From Candidatus Faecousia excrementipullorum (GTDB lineage: Bacteria; Bacillota; Clostridia; Oscillospirales; Oscillospiraceae), in NCBI GenBank assembly GCA_018712825.1, contig DVGG01000038.1, forward strand, positions 1-64,000: a stretch of DNA of 64,000 nt. Direction: 5' to 3'. A model generated the notes under the pieces. It was not told the DNA's origin, ran no database searches, and was given only the letters and a program-made list of their open reading frames with translations. Below, one piece after another: positions 1 to 7,679 of this stretch (positions within the stretch are counted from its first letter, which is position 1; each line of letters opens with the position of its first letter). Position numbers and translations under genes: made by a program.

Positions 1-131
1 CCTTCACGTGCTCTGTAGTGTGCCTGTATCCTCAAGCCTATTCTAACAAATTTCTATGAGCTGCGTTAGTGGCAATTCAGTTTCATGCTGTTTTGTGCCT
101 TGTAGCGCAGCGGAAAGGAATGGTCATAAGC
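1..131. other. Left-edge non-coding stretch
   Basis: I see no convincing gene, RNA or promoter here. It is the leader of the lipoprotein gene that follows, and its right end carries the likely ribosome-binding site (GGAAAGGA near 112-119). Confidence 0.4.
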
Positions 132-1367
132 ATGAGAGAACGGATAGGTATTTTGCTGGCGTTGGCGGTTTGCCTGGTGCTTACAGCCTGTACCCCGGGA
201 GGACCGGGGCAGGAAACCCAGGGAGGAAACGAAGACACCCAGGGATTCTTTGACGGAAACGCCCCTATGCCGGGGTACGATGCCGACAACCGGTATATGC
301 TCTGGGAGGGAATCTCTTTTCAGGAGACAGAAAACTACTTCTTCGGAACGGTTCTTGGAGGGGAGTACATCCATTATTACGATATGCAGACCGGAATTTC
401 CGGCCTGCTGTGCCCGGACCCGGCCTGTACCCATGATTCGGGCGCCTGCCCTGCCAGGGTGGGCATTGGCGCCTCGGTGTCCTACTACAATGGAAAGCTC
501 TACTGGGTGGGGAAGGACCCGGCGGGGGGCGGAAATGATGAATATCTGTGGCGCAGCGACATCACCGGCGCCACCCGGGAGAAGCTGAAAACCATCAGCT
601 TTCAGGACACGATTCTGGTGTACCAGCCCCAGCAATACTATATCCATCGGGGAAACCTGTATTTTCTGGGGAAAGCCAATACTGTGGACGGAGTGGAAAC
701 GGGAAAACGGGTCACCCTGATGATGGCACCTCTGGAAGGGGGTGGGGGATTTACCCCCCTGTTTGACGAAACCTTCCTTGGAGGAGCTGACGCAACAATC
801 CGGTTTGTGGGAAACAGATTGTACTTTGCGGTGCAGAGCTTCCTGGCAGACGGTTCTGTGAATTTGACCATCACCTGCTATGACCGGACCGACGGCACCA
901 GCCAGGTGCTCTTTGAGCAGGCCGATATTACATATATTGCGGGGGATATGTGGGTCACAGAAGCCGGGGAGATTTATATGCCGGTACTGGTGGAGAATGT
1001 TGGCCAGGTCCTGAAACTGGAGGACGGAGCCTGGACCGAGGTGATGTCTCTGGAAGGGGAGAATGTGGCTGCTCCCACGATACTGGATGGGATTGTAGAG
1101 TTTGATGGGGTGACAGAGGGTACCCGGTGGGTGCATATTTTTACCTCCAGCGGCGAGACAGCGTATGAGGGGGCACTCTTCCCGGAAGCCATTCCCGGTA
1201 TTGAGGAAGACCCCAACACGCTTAGTTTGGCAATTGTGGGAGGCGACCGGGAAAAGCTGATTTTGTGTTTGGAGAGCTGGACTGGTTCCGGATCCATAGA
1301 GTATATAGTCATGCTGGACTTGACGGATAACCTGAAGCCCACGGTTTTGTGGAGCGATGAGTTCTGA
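132..1367 (+). CDS. Putative lipoprotein, ABC-transporter associated
   Basis: A 411-residue predicted lipoprotein of unknown function. The N-terminus has a short positive head (MRERIG), a hydrophobic core and a lipobox LTAC, which puts the lipidated cysteine at about residue 20. The ATG at 132 is preferred over the ATG at 120 because AAGGA lies about 12 bases before 132 but abuts 120. After lipidation comes a Gly/Gln/Glu-rich linker, then a body with recurring Tyr/Gly/Asp-rich strands (for example YYNGKLYWVGKD, GNLYFLGKA, GNRLYFAVQS) that suggest a beta-propeller-like fold; this is inference. A compact cysteine motif (CPDPACTHDSGACPA) sits near residue 95. It ends 12 bases before the ABC ATPase gene, so it is probably co-transcribed and may be a surface partner or sensor of that exporter. 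No specific family is claimed. Confidence 0.75.
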   Translation: MRERIGILLALAVCLVLTACTPGGPGQETQGGNEDTQGFFDGNAPMPGYDADNRYMLWEGISFQETENYFFGTVLGGEYIHYYDMQTGISGLLCPDPACTHDSGACPARVGIGASVSYYNGKLYWVGKDPAGGGNDEYLWRSDITGATREKLKTISFQDTILVYQPQQYYIHRGNLYFLGKANTVDGVETGKRVTLMMAPLEGGGGFTPLFDETFLGGADATIRFVGNRLYFAVQSFLADGSVNLTITCYDRTDGTSQVLFEQADITYIAGDMWVTEAGEIYMPVLVENVGQVLKLEDGAWTEVMSLEGENVAAPTILDGIVEFDGVTEGTRWVHIFTSSGETAYEGALFPEAIPGIEEDPNTLSLAIVGGDREKLILCLESWTGSGSIEYIVMLDLTDNLKPTVLWSDEF

Positions 1368-1379
1368 AAGGAGCGGCCT

Positions 1380-2129
1380 ATGGAGCTGAAACTTGAGAAT
1401 GTGACAAAGAAATACGGAGAAAAGGTGGCGCTGGACGGGTTTTCCTATACCTTTACCCCGGGAATTTACGGCATCCTGGGAGCCAACGGCGCCGGAAAAA
1501 GCACCATGATGAACCTGATTACGGACAATCTCCCCCGAAACGGGGGGACCATTTCCTACGACGGGACGGAGGTGCGGAAGCTGGGGGTGGATTTTCGCCG
1601 GATTCTGGGGTATATGACCCAGCAGCAGGGGCTGTACGAGGGCATGACCGCCGAGAGCTTCCTGGTGTATATGGCACGGCTGAAGGAGATTCCCAGAAAG
1701 GAAGTGAAGGGACAGATTCAGCGGGTGCTGGAGATGACCAACCTGGCGGATGTGAGCCACAAGAAAATCGGCAGCTTCTCAGGAGGCATGAAGCAGCGGG
1801 TGATGCTGGCCCAGGCGCTGTTGGGAGATCCCCGGGTGCTGATTCTGGACGAGCCTACCGCCGGCCTGGACCCCCGGGAGCGGGCAAGACTCCGGGACCA
1901 CATTTACCGGCTGGCCCAGCACCGGATTGTGCTGCTGGCCACCCATATTGTCAGTGACATTGAAGCCATTGCAGACAGCATTCTTTTGCTGCGGCAGGGA
2001 AAGCTTCTCCGCTCCGGTACCTCCGGGGAGTTGATTGCCTCCCTCCCGGCGGACTGGACGCCGGTGCTTCACGCCCCCAGCCTGGAGGATGTATACCTGT
2101 ACTATTTGGGGGAGGATGGCCATGTATGA
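1380..2129 (+). CDS. ABC transporter ATP-binding protein
   Basis: A 249-residue ABC ATPase. All nucleotide-binding motifs are visible: Walker A GANGAGKS near residue 39, Q-loop region MTQQQGLY, signature FSGGMKQR, Walker B VLILDEPTAGLDP and the H-loop LLATHIVSD. Its length and motif order fit the single-domain ATPases of ABC-2-type exporters. The Shine-Dalgarno (GAAAGGAG) lies just upstream of ATG 1380. The gene overlaps the start of the permease downstream by a few bases, so the two are translationally coupled and should form one complex. The exported substrate cannot be told from sequence; a surface lipoprotein upstream points to cell-envelope export or stress rather than nutrient import. 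Confidence 0.93.
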   Translation: MELKLENVTKKYGEKVALDGFSYTFTPGIYGILGANGAGKSTMMNLITDNLPRNGGTISYDGTEVRKLGVDFRRILGYMTQQQGLYEGMTAESFLVYMARLKEIPRKEVKGQIQRVLEMTNLADVSHKKIGSFSGGMKQRVMLAQALLGDPRVLILDEPTAGLDPRERARLRDHIYRLAQHRIVLLATHIVSDIEAIADSILLLRQGKLLRSGTSGELIASLPADWTPVLHAPSLEDVYLYYLGEDGHV

Positions 2130-4242
2130 GTGGATTCGTATTTTCTCAGACCGGAAGCGCCGGTTAGCCATTTTGTCCATTCCCCTGGTGTGTCTGTGTT
2201 TGTTTTTCTACCAGAAGTGCGGGGGAAACTTCGGCGCCCTTCTCACCGATGCCCGGGACTACCGCCAGATGCTTTCTGATTATCAGGACAAAGCACCGGA
2301 GGAAATTGTGGAGATTCTCTCCCAGAACTGGAATCCCTCCGGCAACGAGAGGCTGCTCCTTGCCCAGGGAGAGCACCTGGCAGGCTACGGAGCCTACCTG
2401 GAGCAGGTGCAGAAGCAGGCCCAGAATATGCAGATGTCCAGCCTGTTCAGCCAGGACAAAAACAGCTTTGTCTATAAGAACATTTTGAAAACCGCCCAGG
2501 ATTTTGCCGGGTGCTCCACCCAGGGGGTGCGCCTGGGCAATGACCGGGCCATTACATACTGGCTGTCCTTTTCTCTTGCAGACTGGGGCTTCCTGGCAGG
2601 TATCCTGCTTCTTGTCATGTCCTTCCTGGAGGAACGGCAGAAGGGACTGACGGCCATTGTCAGGACTTGCCCCAGAGGACGGCAGAAGCTGCAAGCCACC
2701 AGACTTGTGATTCTGCTGGGGTTCAGCCTGGTTATGACCTTGGTTCTCTATGCCCTGCCCCTAGGTATTTCCCTGATTTTGGACGGAGGCTGGCAGGATT
2801 TAAGCCGCCCCATGCAGTCGGTGGCGGCCTTCGGAAAATGCACAGCCCAGCTTACCCTCTGGGGATTTTTGGGGCAGTTCTTCCTGGTGAAGGTGTTCTG
2901 CGGCTTCCTGCTGGGGGTGCTGCTGTGGTTCCTGCTGGGCTTTTTGGAGCAGGTGCAGCTGCGGTGGCTGGTCACCGGTGTGGGGCTGGCAGTGGAATAT
3001 CTCCTCTTTACCCTGATTCCCGCCCCCTCCATTTTCAGCCCCTTGCGGTATTTGAATGTCTTTTCCTATGTGTTCCCCTTTGGGCTTTATACCCAGTATG
3101 TGAATATCAATTTCTTCACCCTTCCCGTGGGACAGCGGCCCATGCTTCTGGGGCTGCTGGCAGTCCTTACCCTGGTACTGGGCGGGGCTGTGGTGTGGAT
3201 TCAAAGCCGCCGCTTCCCCTTCGGCAACCGGGACCGGCTGGGCAAGGTACTGCACCTGTGGAACCGGCTGGCGGATGTGTTCCGGCGCCATCTGGGAATG
3301 CTGGGATTTGAGTGGTATAAGCTGCTGTTTTTAAGCGCCGGAGGCATTTTCCTGGTGCTGGGAATGCTCCTGCCCCGGAATCTCTACTGCAACGCCAACG
3401 CCTACGGCAGCCTGGAGGATTCTGTCTACCGCCAGTATCTGGCCCAGGTCCAGGGCCCTGTCACAGAGGATACCTACCGCTATATTCAGGAGGCGGAGGC
3501 GGCCCTGGCTGATTCCCAGATGGAAAATACCGGAGATTTTCAAATGGCTCTGGAACGGCTGAAGCAGACCGTGGCGGAGGCGGAAGAAGGGCAGTGGCTG
3601 GTGGACGATGTGCCATTCCTCAACTTCTTCGGGGAGAAGGGCTGGCGTACCCAGCGGAAAACCGCCCTGCTCTCCATGCTGATTCTGGTGGTGACCCTCA
3701 CTACCCTCTTTGCCAGCGACCACAATGGGGATGTGCGGAAGGTTCTCCGCTCCACCCCCGCAGGCCGGGGACGGCTGTTCTGGTGCAAATACGCCGTGGC
3801 CCTGGGCATTACGGCCCTGGCCTACTTCCTGGTGTTCGGCAAGGAGTGGCAGCAGGCCGTCCAACACGTCGGGGACCTGGTTTTGAGCGCCCCCGCCTCC
3901 AGCATCCCGGCATTGGAGGGCTACACCATGACCGTGGGAGGCTTCGTGACCCTGTTGTTTGTGGCCAAGGCGGTAGCCATGCTTCTGATCATGCACCTGT
4001 GCATCTTCATAGCAGAGCGCAGCGGCTCCTTTGACAAGGCCTTCGTGATTTCCGCCGGAGCCCTCCTCCTTCCGGCGGCGGCCTACCACTTTGGGGCAGA
4101 CTTCTTAGAGCCCTTTACCCCTCTGTCCTTCCTCTCTGATGGCAATATCCTTTTGGGAGGCACGGGAATCTTCTTCCTTTTGTGGTTTGGAGCCTCCTTT
4201 GTGGCTCTGTGGCTGGCCCAGCGCCACTGGTGCCGAAGCTAA
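2122..4242 (+). CDS. Large ABC-2-type permease with two similar halves
   Basis: A 706-residue integral membrane protein, taken as the permease of the preceding ATPase. Two ATG codons (2116 and 2122) are possible; GGGGGAGG at 2108-2115 is properly spaced only for 2122. A membrane segment near residues 15-31 is followed by an extracytoplasmic stretch, then a group of hydrophobic segments. From about residue 393 the layout restarts: EWYKLLFLSAGG, hydrophobic segment, another charged outer loop rich in Glu/Ala, and further membrane segments. The N-terminal EWIRIFSDRKRR and the internal EWYKLLFLSAGG head the two halves, suggesting an internally duplicated permease. It ends at a strong terminator hairpin. 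Substrate unknown. Confidence 0.8.
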   Translation: MYEWIRIFSDRKRRLAILSIPLVCLCLFFYQKCGGNFGALLTDARDYRQMLSDYQDKAPEEIVEILSQNWNPSGNERLLLAQGEHLAGYGAYLEQVQKQAQNMQMSSLFSQDKNSFVYKNILKTAQDFAGCSTQGVRLGNDRAITYWLSFSLADWGFLAGILLLVMSFLEERQKGLTAIVRTCPRGRQKLQATRLVILLGFSLVMTLVLYALPLGISLILDGGWQDLSRPMQSVAAFGKCTAQLTLWGFLGQFFLVKVFCGFLLGVLLWFLLGFLEQVQLRWLVTGVGLAVEYLLFTLIPAPSIFSPLRYLNVFSYVFPFGLYTQYVNINFFTLPVGQRPMLLGLLAVLTLVLGGAVVWIQSRRFPFGNRDRLGKVLHLWNRLADVFRRHLGMLGFEWYKLLFLSAGGIFLVLGMLLPRNLYCNANAYGSLEDSVYRQYLAQVQGPVTEDTYRYIQEAEAALADSQMENTGDFQMALERLKQTVAEAEEGQWLVDDVPFLNFFGEKGWRTQRKTALLSMLILVVTLTTLFASDHNGDVRKVLRSTPAGRGRLFWCKYAVALGITALAYFLVFGKEWQQAVQHVGDLVLSAPASSIPALEGYTMTVGGFVTLLFVAKAVAMLLIMHLCIFIAERSGSFDKAFVISAGALLLPAAAYHFGADFLEPFTPLSFLSDGNILLGGTGIFFLLWFGASFVALWLAQRHWCRS

Positions 4243-4248
4243 AAAAAT

Positions 4249-4272
4249 ATCCGGCAGCAAAAGCTGCCGGAT
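4249..4272. terminator. Bidirectional intrinsic terminator
   Basis: Inverted repeat ATCCGGCAGC/GCTGCCGGAT with an AAAA loop, preceded by A7 and followed by a T-rich tract, so it can work on both strands. It separates the permease from the convergent isomerase gene. Confidence 0.85.
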
Positions 4273-4284
4273 GTTTTATTATGC

Positions 4285-5757
4285 TTAGCAGAAGGGATTT
4301 TCCGTGGGGTAGGGGAGGTTCTTGGGCTGGTTGTAGGCGATGTCTGCCACACCCAGGTACTTGAACACCTCGAACAGAGCCTTGCCGTAGTGACCGAAGG
4401 CCACAGCGCCGTGGTGGGGATACCGCTTTTCAATCAGTACATGGCGGTAGAAGCGGTTCATCTCCGGAATGGCAAACACACCGATGGAGCCGAAGCTCTG
4501 GGTAGCCACATCCAGCACCTCGCCCTGGGCGATGTAAGCCCGCAGCTGGGTGTCGGCGGTGGACTGGAGGCGGCAGAAGGTGATTTCCCCAGCCTTGATG
4601 TCGCCTTCCATGGTGCCCCGGGTGATGTCGGGTTCGGGCAGATCCGGCTCCAGATCCCGCTTCATAATCAGCTGATAGCCCATGTGGGGGTTACGCAGCA
4701 GGCTGGAGCAGGTGTTGCCGCAGTGGAAGCCCATGAAGGTCTCGTTCAGGCGGTAAGGAGCCTTGCCGGCGATATGCTCCTGATACATGGAGGCGGGGAC
4801 GGAGTTGTTGATGTCCAGCAGGGTGATAGGCTTGCCGGATACGCAGATGCCGATGTACTCGCTGAGGGTGCCGTAGATGTCCACCTCACAGCTGACAGGG
4901 ATGCCCCGGCCGGTGAGACGGGAGTTTACATAACAGGGGACGAAGCCGAACTCCGTCTGGAAGGCAGGCCAGCACTTGTTGGCAAAGGCCGCATACTTGG
5001 AGCAGCCCAGGTGCTCAGCCATCCAGTCTTCCAGGGTCAGCTCATACTGGGCAAGACGGGGCAGAACGCCGGCGTAGGGGTTGGCACCGCCCAGCTCCTC
5101 CTGCATTTGGGCCATCTTGGCGGGAATCCGGGGATCGTCCTTGTGCTTGTTGTAGGCCACCAGCAAATCCAGCTCGGAGTGCTCCTCCACAGCCACGCCC
5201 AGGTCGTACAGGGCCTTGATGGGGGCGTTGCAGGCCAGGAAGTCATTGGGACGGGGGCCAAAGGCAAAAATCTTCAGACCCATGAGGCCCAGAATGGCCC
5301 GGGCAATGGGAACGAACTCCCGAATCTGCTGGGCAACACCTTCAGCGGTCTCGCAGGGGTAGTCGGGGATGTAAACCCGGCGGTGGCGCAGACCCAGGTT
5401 GTAGCTGGCGTTGAGCATACCGCAGTAGGCGTCGCCGCGGCCGTCGTGGAGGTCGCCGTCACCCTCGGCGGCGCTGGTATACATGATGGGGCCGTCGAAC
5501 CAGTCGGCAATCATGGTCTCGGGGGTCTCGGGGCCGAAGTTGCCCAAAAATACGCACAGGGCATTCACACCGGCGGCCTTCACATCTTCATAGGCCTTCC
5601 GGGCGTCCATCTCGTTTTCCACGCAGATGGGGCACTCGTACAGGTCCTCACCGTAGGCGGCCTTGATGGCCTCCCGGCGACGGATGGACAGGGCCATGGG
5701 GAAGCAGGAACGGGATACGGCAATCATGCCCACCTTTACCTCAGGAATGTTTTGCAT
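4285..5757 (-). CDS. L-fucose isomerase-like sugar isomerase
   Basis: A 490-residue protein resembling the L-fucose/L-arabinose isomerase superfamily, which interconverts aldoses and ketoses with a divalent metal. The start ATG at 5757 (MQNIPEVKVG) is set by AAGGAG at 5768-5773; the frame is open further upstream but overlaps the preceding gene. The N-terminal half alternates strands and helices as in the Rossmann-like domain of this fold (for example GLMGLKIFAFGPRP), and the C-terminal half has His- and Glu-containing motifs (FMGFHCGN, HGAVAFGHYGKALFE) plausible for metal and substrate binding. It lies 16 bases after the DUF4867 gene and divergent from a LacI regulator and xylulokinase, so a pentose or deoxyhexose is the likely substrate. 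The exact sugar is not determinable here. Confidence 0.82.
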   Translation of the reverse strand: MQNIPEVKVGMIAVSRSCFPMALSIRRREAIKAAYGEDLYECPICVENEMDARKAYEDVKAAGVNALCVFLGNFGPETPETMIADWFDGPIMYTSAAEGDGDLHDGRGDAYCGMLNASYNLGLRHRRVYIPDYPCETAEGVAQQIREFVPIARAILGLMGLKIFAFGPRPNDFLACNAPIKALYDLGVAVEEHSELDLLVAYNKHKDDPRIPAKMAQMQEELGGANPYAGVLPRLAQYELTLEDWMAEHLGCSKYAAFANKCWPAFQTEFGFVPCYVNSRLTGRGIPVSCEVDIYGTLSEYIGICVSGKPITLLDINNSVPASMYQEHIAGKAPYRLNETFMGFHCGNTCSSLLRNPHMGYQLIMKRDLEPDLPEPDITRGTMEGDIKAGEITFCRLQSTADTQLRAYIAQGEVLDVATQSFGSIGVFAIPEMNRFYRHVLIEKRYPHHGAVAFGHYGKALFEVFKYLGVADIAYNQPKNLPYPTENPFC

Positions 5758-5773
5758 GACGAATTTCTCCTTA

Positions 5774-6409
5774 TCAAATAAATTTGGCAATGTCAATGTT
5801 TTCTCCGGTGAGACCCACGTAGGCACCGCCGGCGGCCTCGGAGCTCTCGGCATGGGCCAGGAGCCACTTGTTCCGGGCGGTCATCCAGGTGTCCTCCGTA
5901 TTCTTGGGCTGGATATTGGGCTTTTCCGTGTTGGTGCCCTTGGGAAGCGCCACCAGCACCTGGAAGCCCTGACCGGCCTTGGCCTCACAGGGGGCATAGT
6001 GCAAAGCGGTGGCATAAACCTCAATCATGGTGCCGGCGGGGCAGCGGAAGGCCTTCACCGTGGCGGTGTCCAGAACACCGTCCCGGATGTCCTGGCGCAA
6101 GCCCAGCAGGAGGATGAAGTCCTTCACACCCAGGTTCACTTCACTGTCCCGGTGGTATTCCAGGCAGTTAAGCTTCGTGTTGTGGCCGTTGCACCAGCCC
6201 AGCTGTACCGGCATACCGCCGAACACATGGTCCTGCATCTGTTCTTTTACAGGGAGTCTTTCCAGAGCCGGTTCACTGGGCACATATTCCACCCCCTCCG
6301 GCAGAGGCGTGTGGTTGGCAAGCGCCTCCACAATGGGTGCGGTGTCGTACCCTTCCAGCACCTGCCCATAGGGGCGGAACTCCGGGTCATATGCGCTGTA
6401 AATTTTCAT
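5774..6409 (-). CDS. DUF4867 family protein, sugar-locus partner
   Basis: A 211-residue cytosolic protein that I match, from memory of the family, to DUF4867, a cupin-like family commonly next to fucose/arabinose-isomerase-like genes. No signal peptide or membrane segment is present. The central part is strand-rich with His and Glu residues (GWCNGHNTKLNCLEYHRDSEVN, here residues roughly 70-91), compatible with a cupin metal site; this is inference. GGAAAGGAAA precedes ATG 6409 on the minus strand. It is first in a two-gene unit with the isomerase, so it could be a mutarotase- or epimerase-like helper or an alternative sugar isomerase, but no activity is claimed. Confidence 0.7.
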   Translation of the reverse strand: MKIYSAYDPEFRPYGQVLEGYDTAPIVEALANHTPLPEGVEYVPSEPALERLPVKEQMQDHVFGGMPVQLGWCNGHNTKLNCLEYHRDSEVNLGVKDFILLLGLRQDIRDGVLDTATVKAFRCPAGTMIEVYATALHYAPCEAKAGQGFQVLVALPKGTNTEKPNIQPKNTEDTWMTARNKWLLAHAESSEAAGGAYVGLTGENIDIAKFI

Positions 6410-6493
6410 GGAGAGATTTCCTTTCCTGCCAGCAAGCTGGCATTTTTCATCAGCTACATTTTAACAGGGGAAGGAAAAAAAAGAAAGGTGCAG

Positions 6494-6536
6494 TTTAGCT
6501 AAATTTATATGTTGGTTTTCGTATAATTTAGATAAA
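6494..6536. promoter_or_regulatory. Putative operator pair in divergent sugar-locus promoter
   Basis: A perfect 10-bp palindrome TTTAGCTAAA (6494-6503) and a near copy TTTAGATAAA (6527-6536) are 33 bases apart, about three helical turns, in the 187-base gap between DUF4867 and the LacI-family gene. A repressor dimer pair could bind both; the neighbouring LacI-family protein is the obvious candidate, though the half-sites lack the central CG typical of many LacI operators. Confidence 0.4.
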
Positions 6537-6549
6537 ATTAAGTTTTTAG

Positions 6550-6578
6550 TTGCTTTTCCAGAAAATGTATACTATAAT
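6550..6578 (+). promoter_or_regulatory. Sigma-A promoter of the LacI-family regulator
   Basis: TTGCTT at 6550-6555, a 17-base spacer and a consensus TATAAT at 6573-6578. Transcription would start near 6585, just before the ribosome-binding site AGGGGAGG (6581-6588), implying a very short leader or a start slightly downstream. Confidence 0.65.
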
Positions 6579-6596
6579 GCAGGGGAGGTGATGGAA

Positions 6597-7649
6597 ATGT
6601 CAGAGATAACCGCAAAGGAAATCGCCAGGATTCTGGGGATTTCCCCGGCGTCCGTTTCTTTCGCACTGAACGGAAAACCGGGGGTAAGTGAGGCCACCCG
6701 GGCCAAAATCAAAAAGCTGGCCCAGGAGCTGGGGTACACCCCCGCCAAGGTGGTGAGGCCTCAGGAAAACCCCATGATTTGTTTTTTGATTTACACCGAC
6801 GAGAAGGTGGCCATTGCCCAGGAGAGCACCTTCTATACCTTTGTCCTCAAGGGGGTGGAGGCGGCGGCCAAGGAACTGGGCTACCGGGTGATGATCCGCT
6901 ACCTGGAGGCGGGGGCAGACTTCTTCCGCCAGATGGAGGATGTGCTGCCGGATCTTGCCGGCGTGATTCTCCTGGGGACGGATATTACCACCCCCAGAAA
7001 AGGGGAAATCACCAGCTTTGCAGGGAAAAATGTGGGATTCCCCATGGTGATTGTGGATAATTTTATTTTTTCTGCCTATGTGGACTGTGTGGGCAACGAC
7101 AATCTGTACGGCGCCAAGTCTGCCATATCCTATCTCATTGACCGGGGCCACCGGCGGATTGGCTATCTGCGGGCAAACCAGCGGATTACCAACTTTGACG
7201 ACCGGGAGGCCGGTATCCGCATGGCCATCTCCGAGCACCTGGGCAACGGGCCCCAGATGCTGGAGACCATCGGCGTGAGCGTTTCCGCGGAAGGGGCATA
7301 CCGGGATGTATGCCGCTGGCTGGAGCGGACCTCCCACCTGCCGGACGCTCTGTTCGCGGAAAACGATGTGATTGCGGCGGCGGCGATCCGGGCCCTGAAG
7401 ATGAAGGGCATCCGGGTGCCGGAGGATATTTCCGTCATGGGCTTTGACGACATTCCCGTGTGTGAAATGGTGGAGCCCACCATCACCACCGTCCATTCCT
7501 TCAAGGAGTCCCTGGGGCGGGAGGCGGTGGGACTGCTCCACCGGAGAATCCTGGCGGGGCAAAGCGGAGAAACAGCCCGGGATTCCGGGGTAATCAAGCT
7601 GTCCCTTTCCACCCGGATTGTGGAGCGGCAAAGCGTTGCAGACAAATAA
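6597..7649 (+). CDS. LacI-family transcriptional regulator
   Basis: A 350-residue LacI/GalR-type repressor. The first 20-odd residues form the helix-turn-helix (AKEIARILGISPASVSFALN), followed by the hinge and a periplasmic-binding-protein-like effector domain with typical motifs (GVILLGTDI, YLIDRGHRRIGYL, ALFAENDVIAAAAIRALK, GFDDIPVCEMVEPTITTV). The ATG at 6597 is chosen because AGGGGAGG is about 8 bases away; GTG 6588 and ATG 6591 are too close. It stands 30 bases before xylulokinase, in the same direction, and divergent from the isomerase unit, so it most likely controls both units in response to a sugar or sugar phosphate. Confidence 0.92.
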   Translation: MSEITAKEIARILGISPASVSFALNGKPGVSEATRAKIKKLAQELGYTPAKVVRPQENPMICFLIYTDEKVAIAQESTFYTFVLKGVEAAAKELGYRVMIRYLEAGADFFRQMEDVLPDLAGVILLGTDITTPRKGEITSFAGKNVGFPMVIVDNFIFSAYVDCVGNDNLYGAKSAISYLIDRGHRRIGYLRANQRITNFDDREAGIRMAISEHLGNGPQMLETIGVSVSAEGAYRDVCRWLERTSHLPDALFAENDVIAAAAIRALKMKGIRVPEDISVMGFDDIPVCEMVEPTITTVHSFKESLGREAVGLLHRRILAGQSGETARDSGVIKLSLSTRIVERQSVADK

Positions 7650-7679
7650 ACTGGGTATCCCCAGGAAAGGAAGAACAAC

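Noticed and set aside
66-1760. A 564-codon minus-strand open frame over the lipoprotein and ABC genes
   Set aside because: The plus-strand genes have a lipobox and ABC motifs; the antisense product has none.
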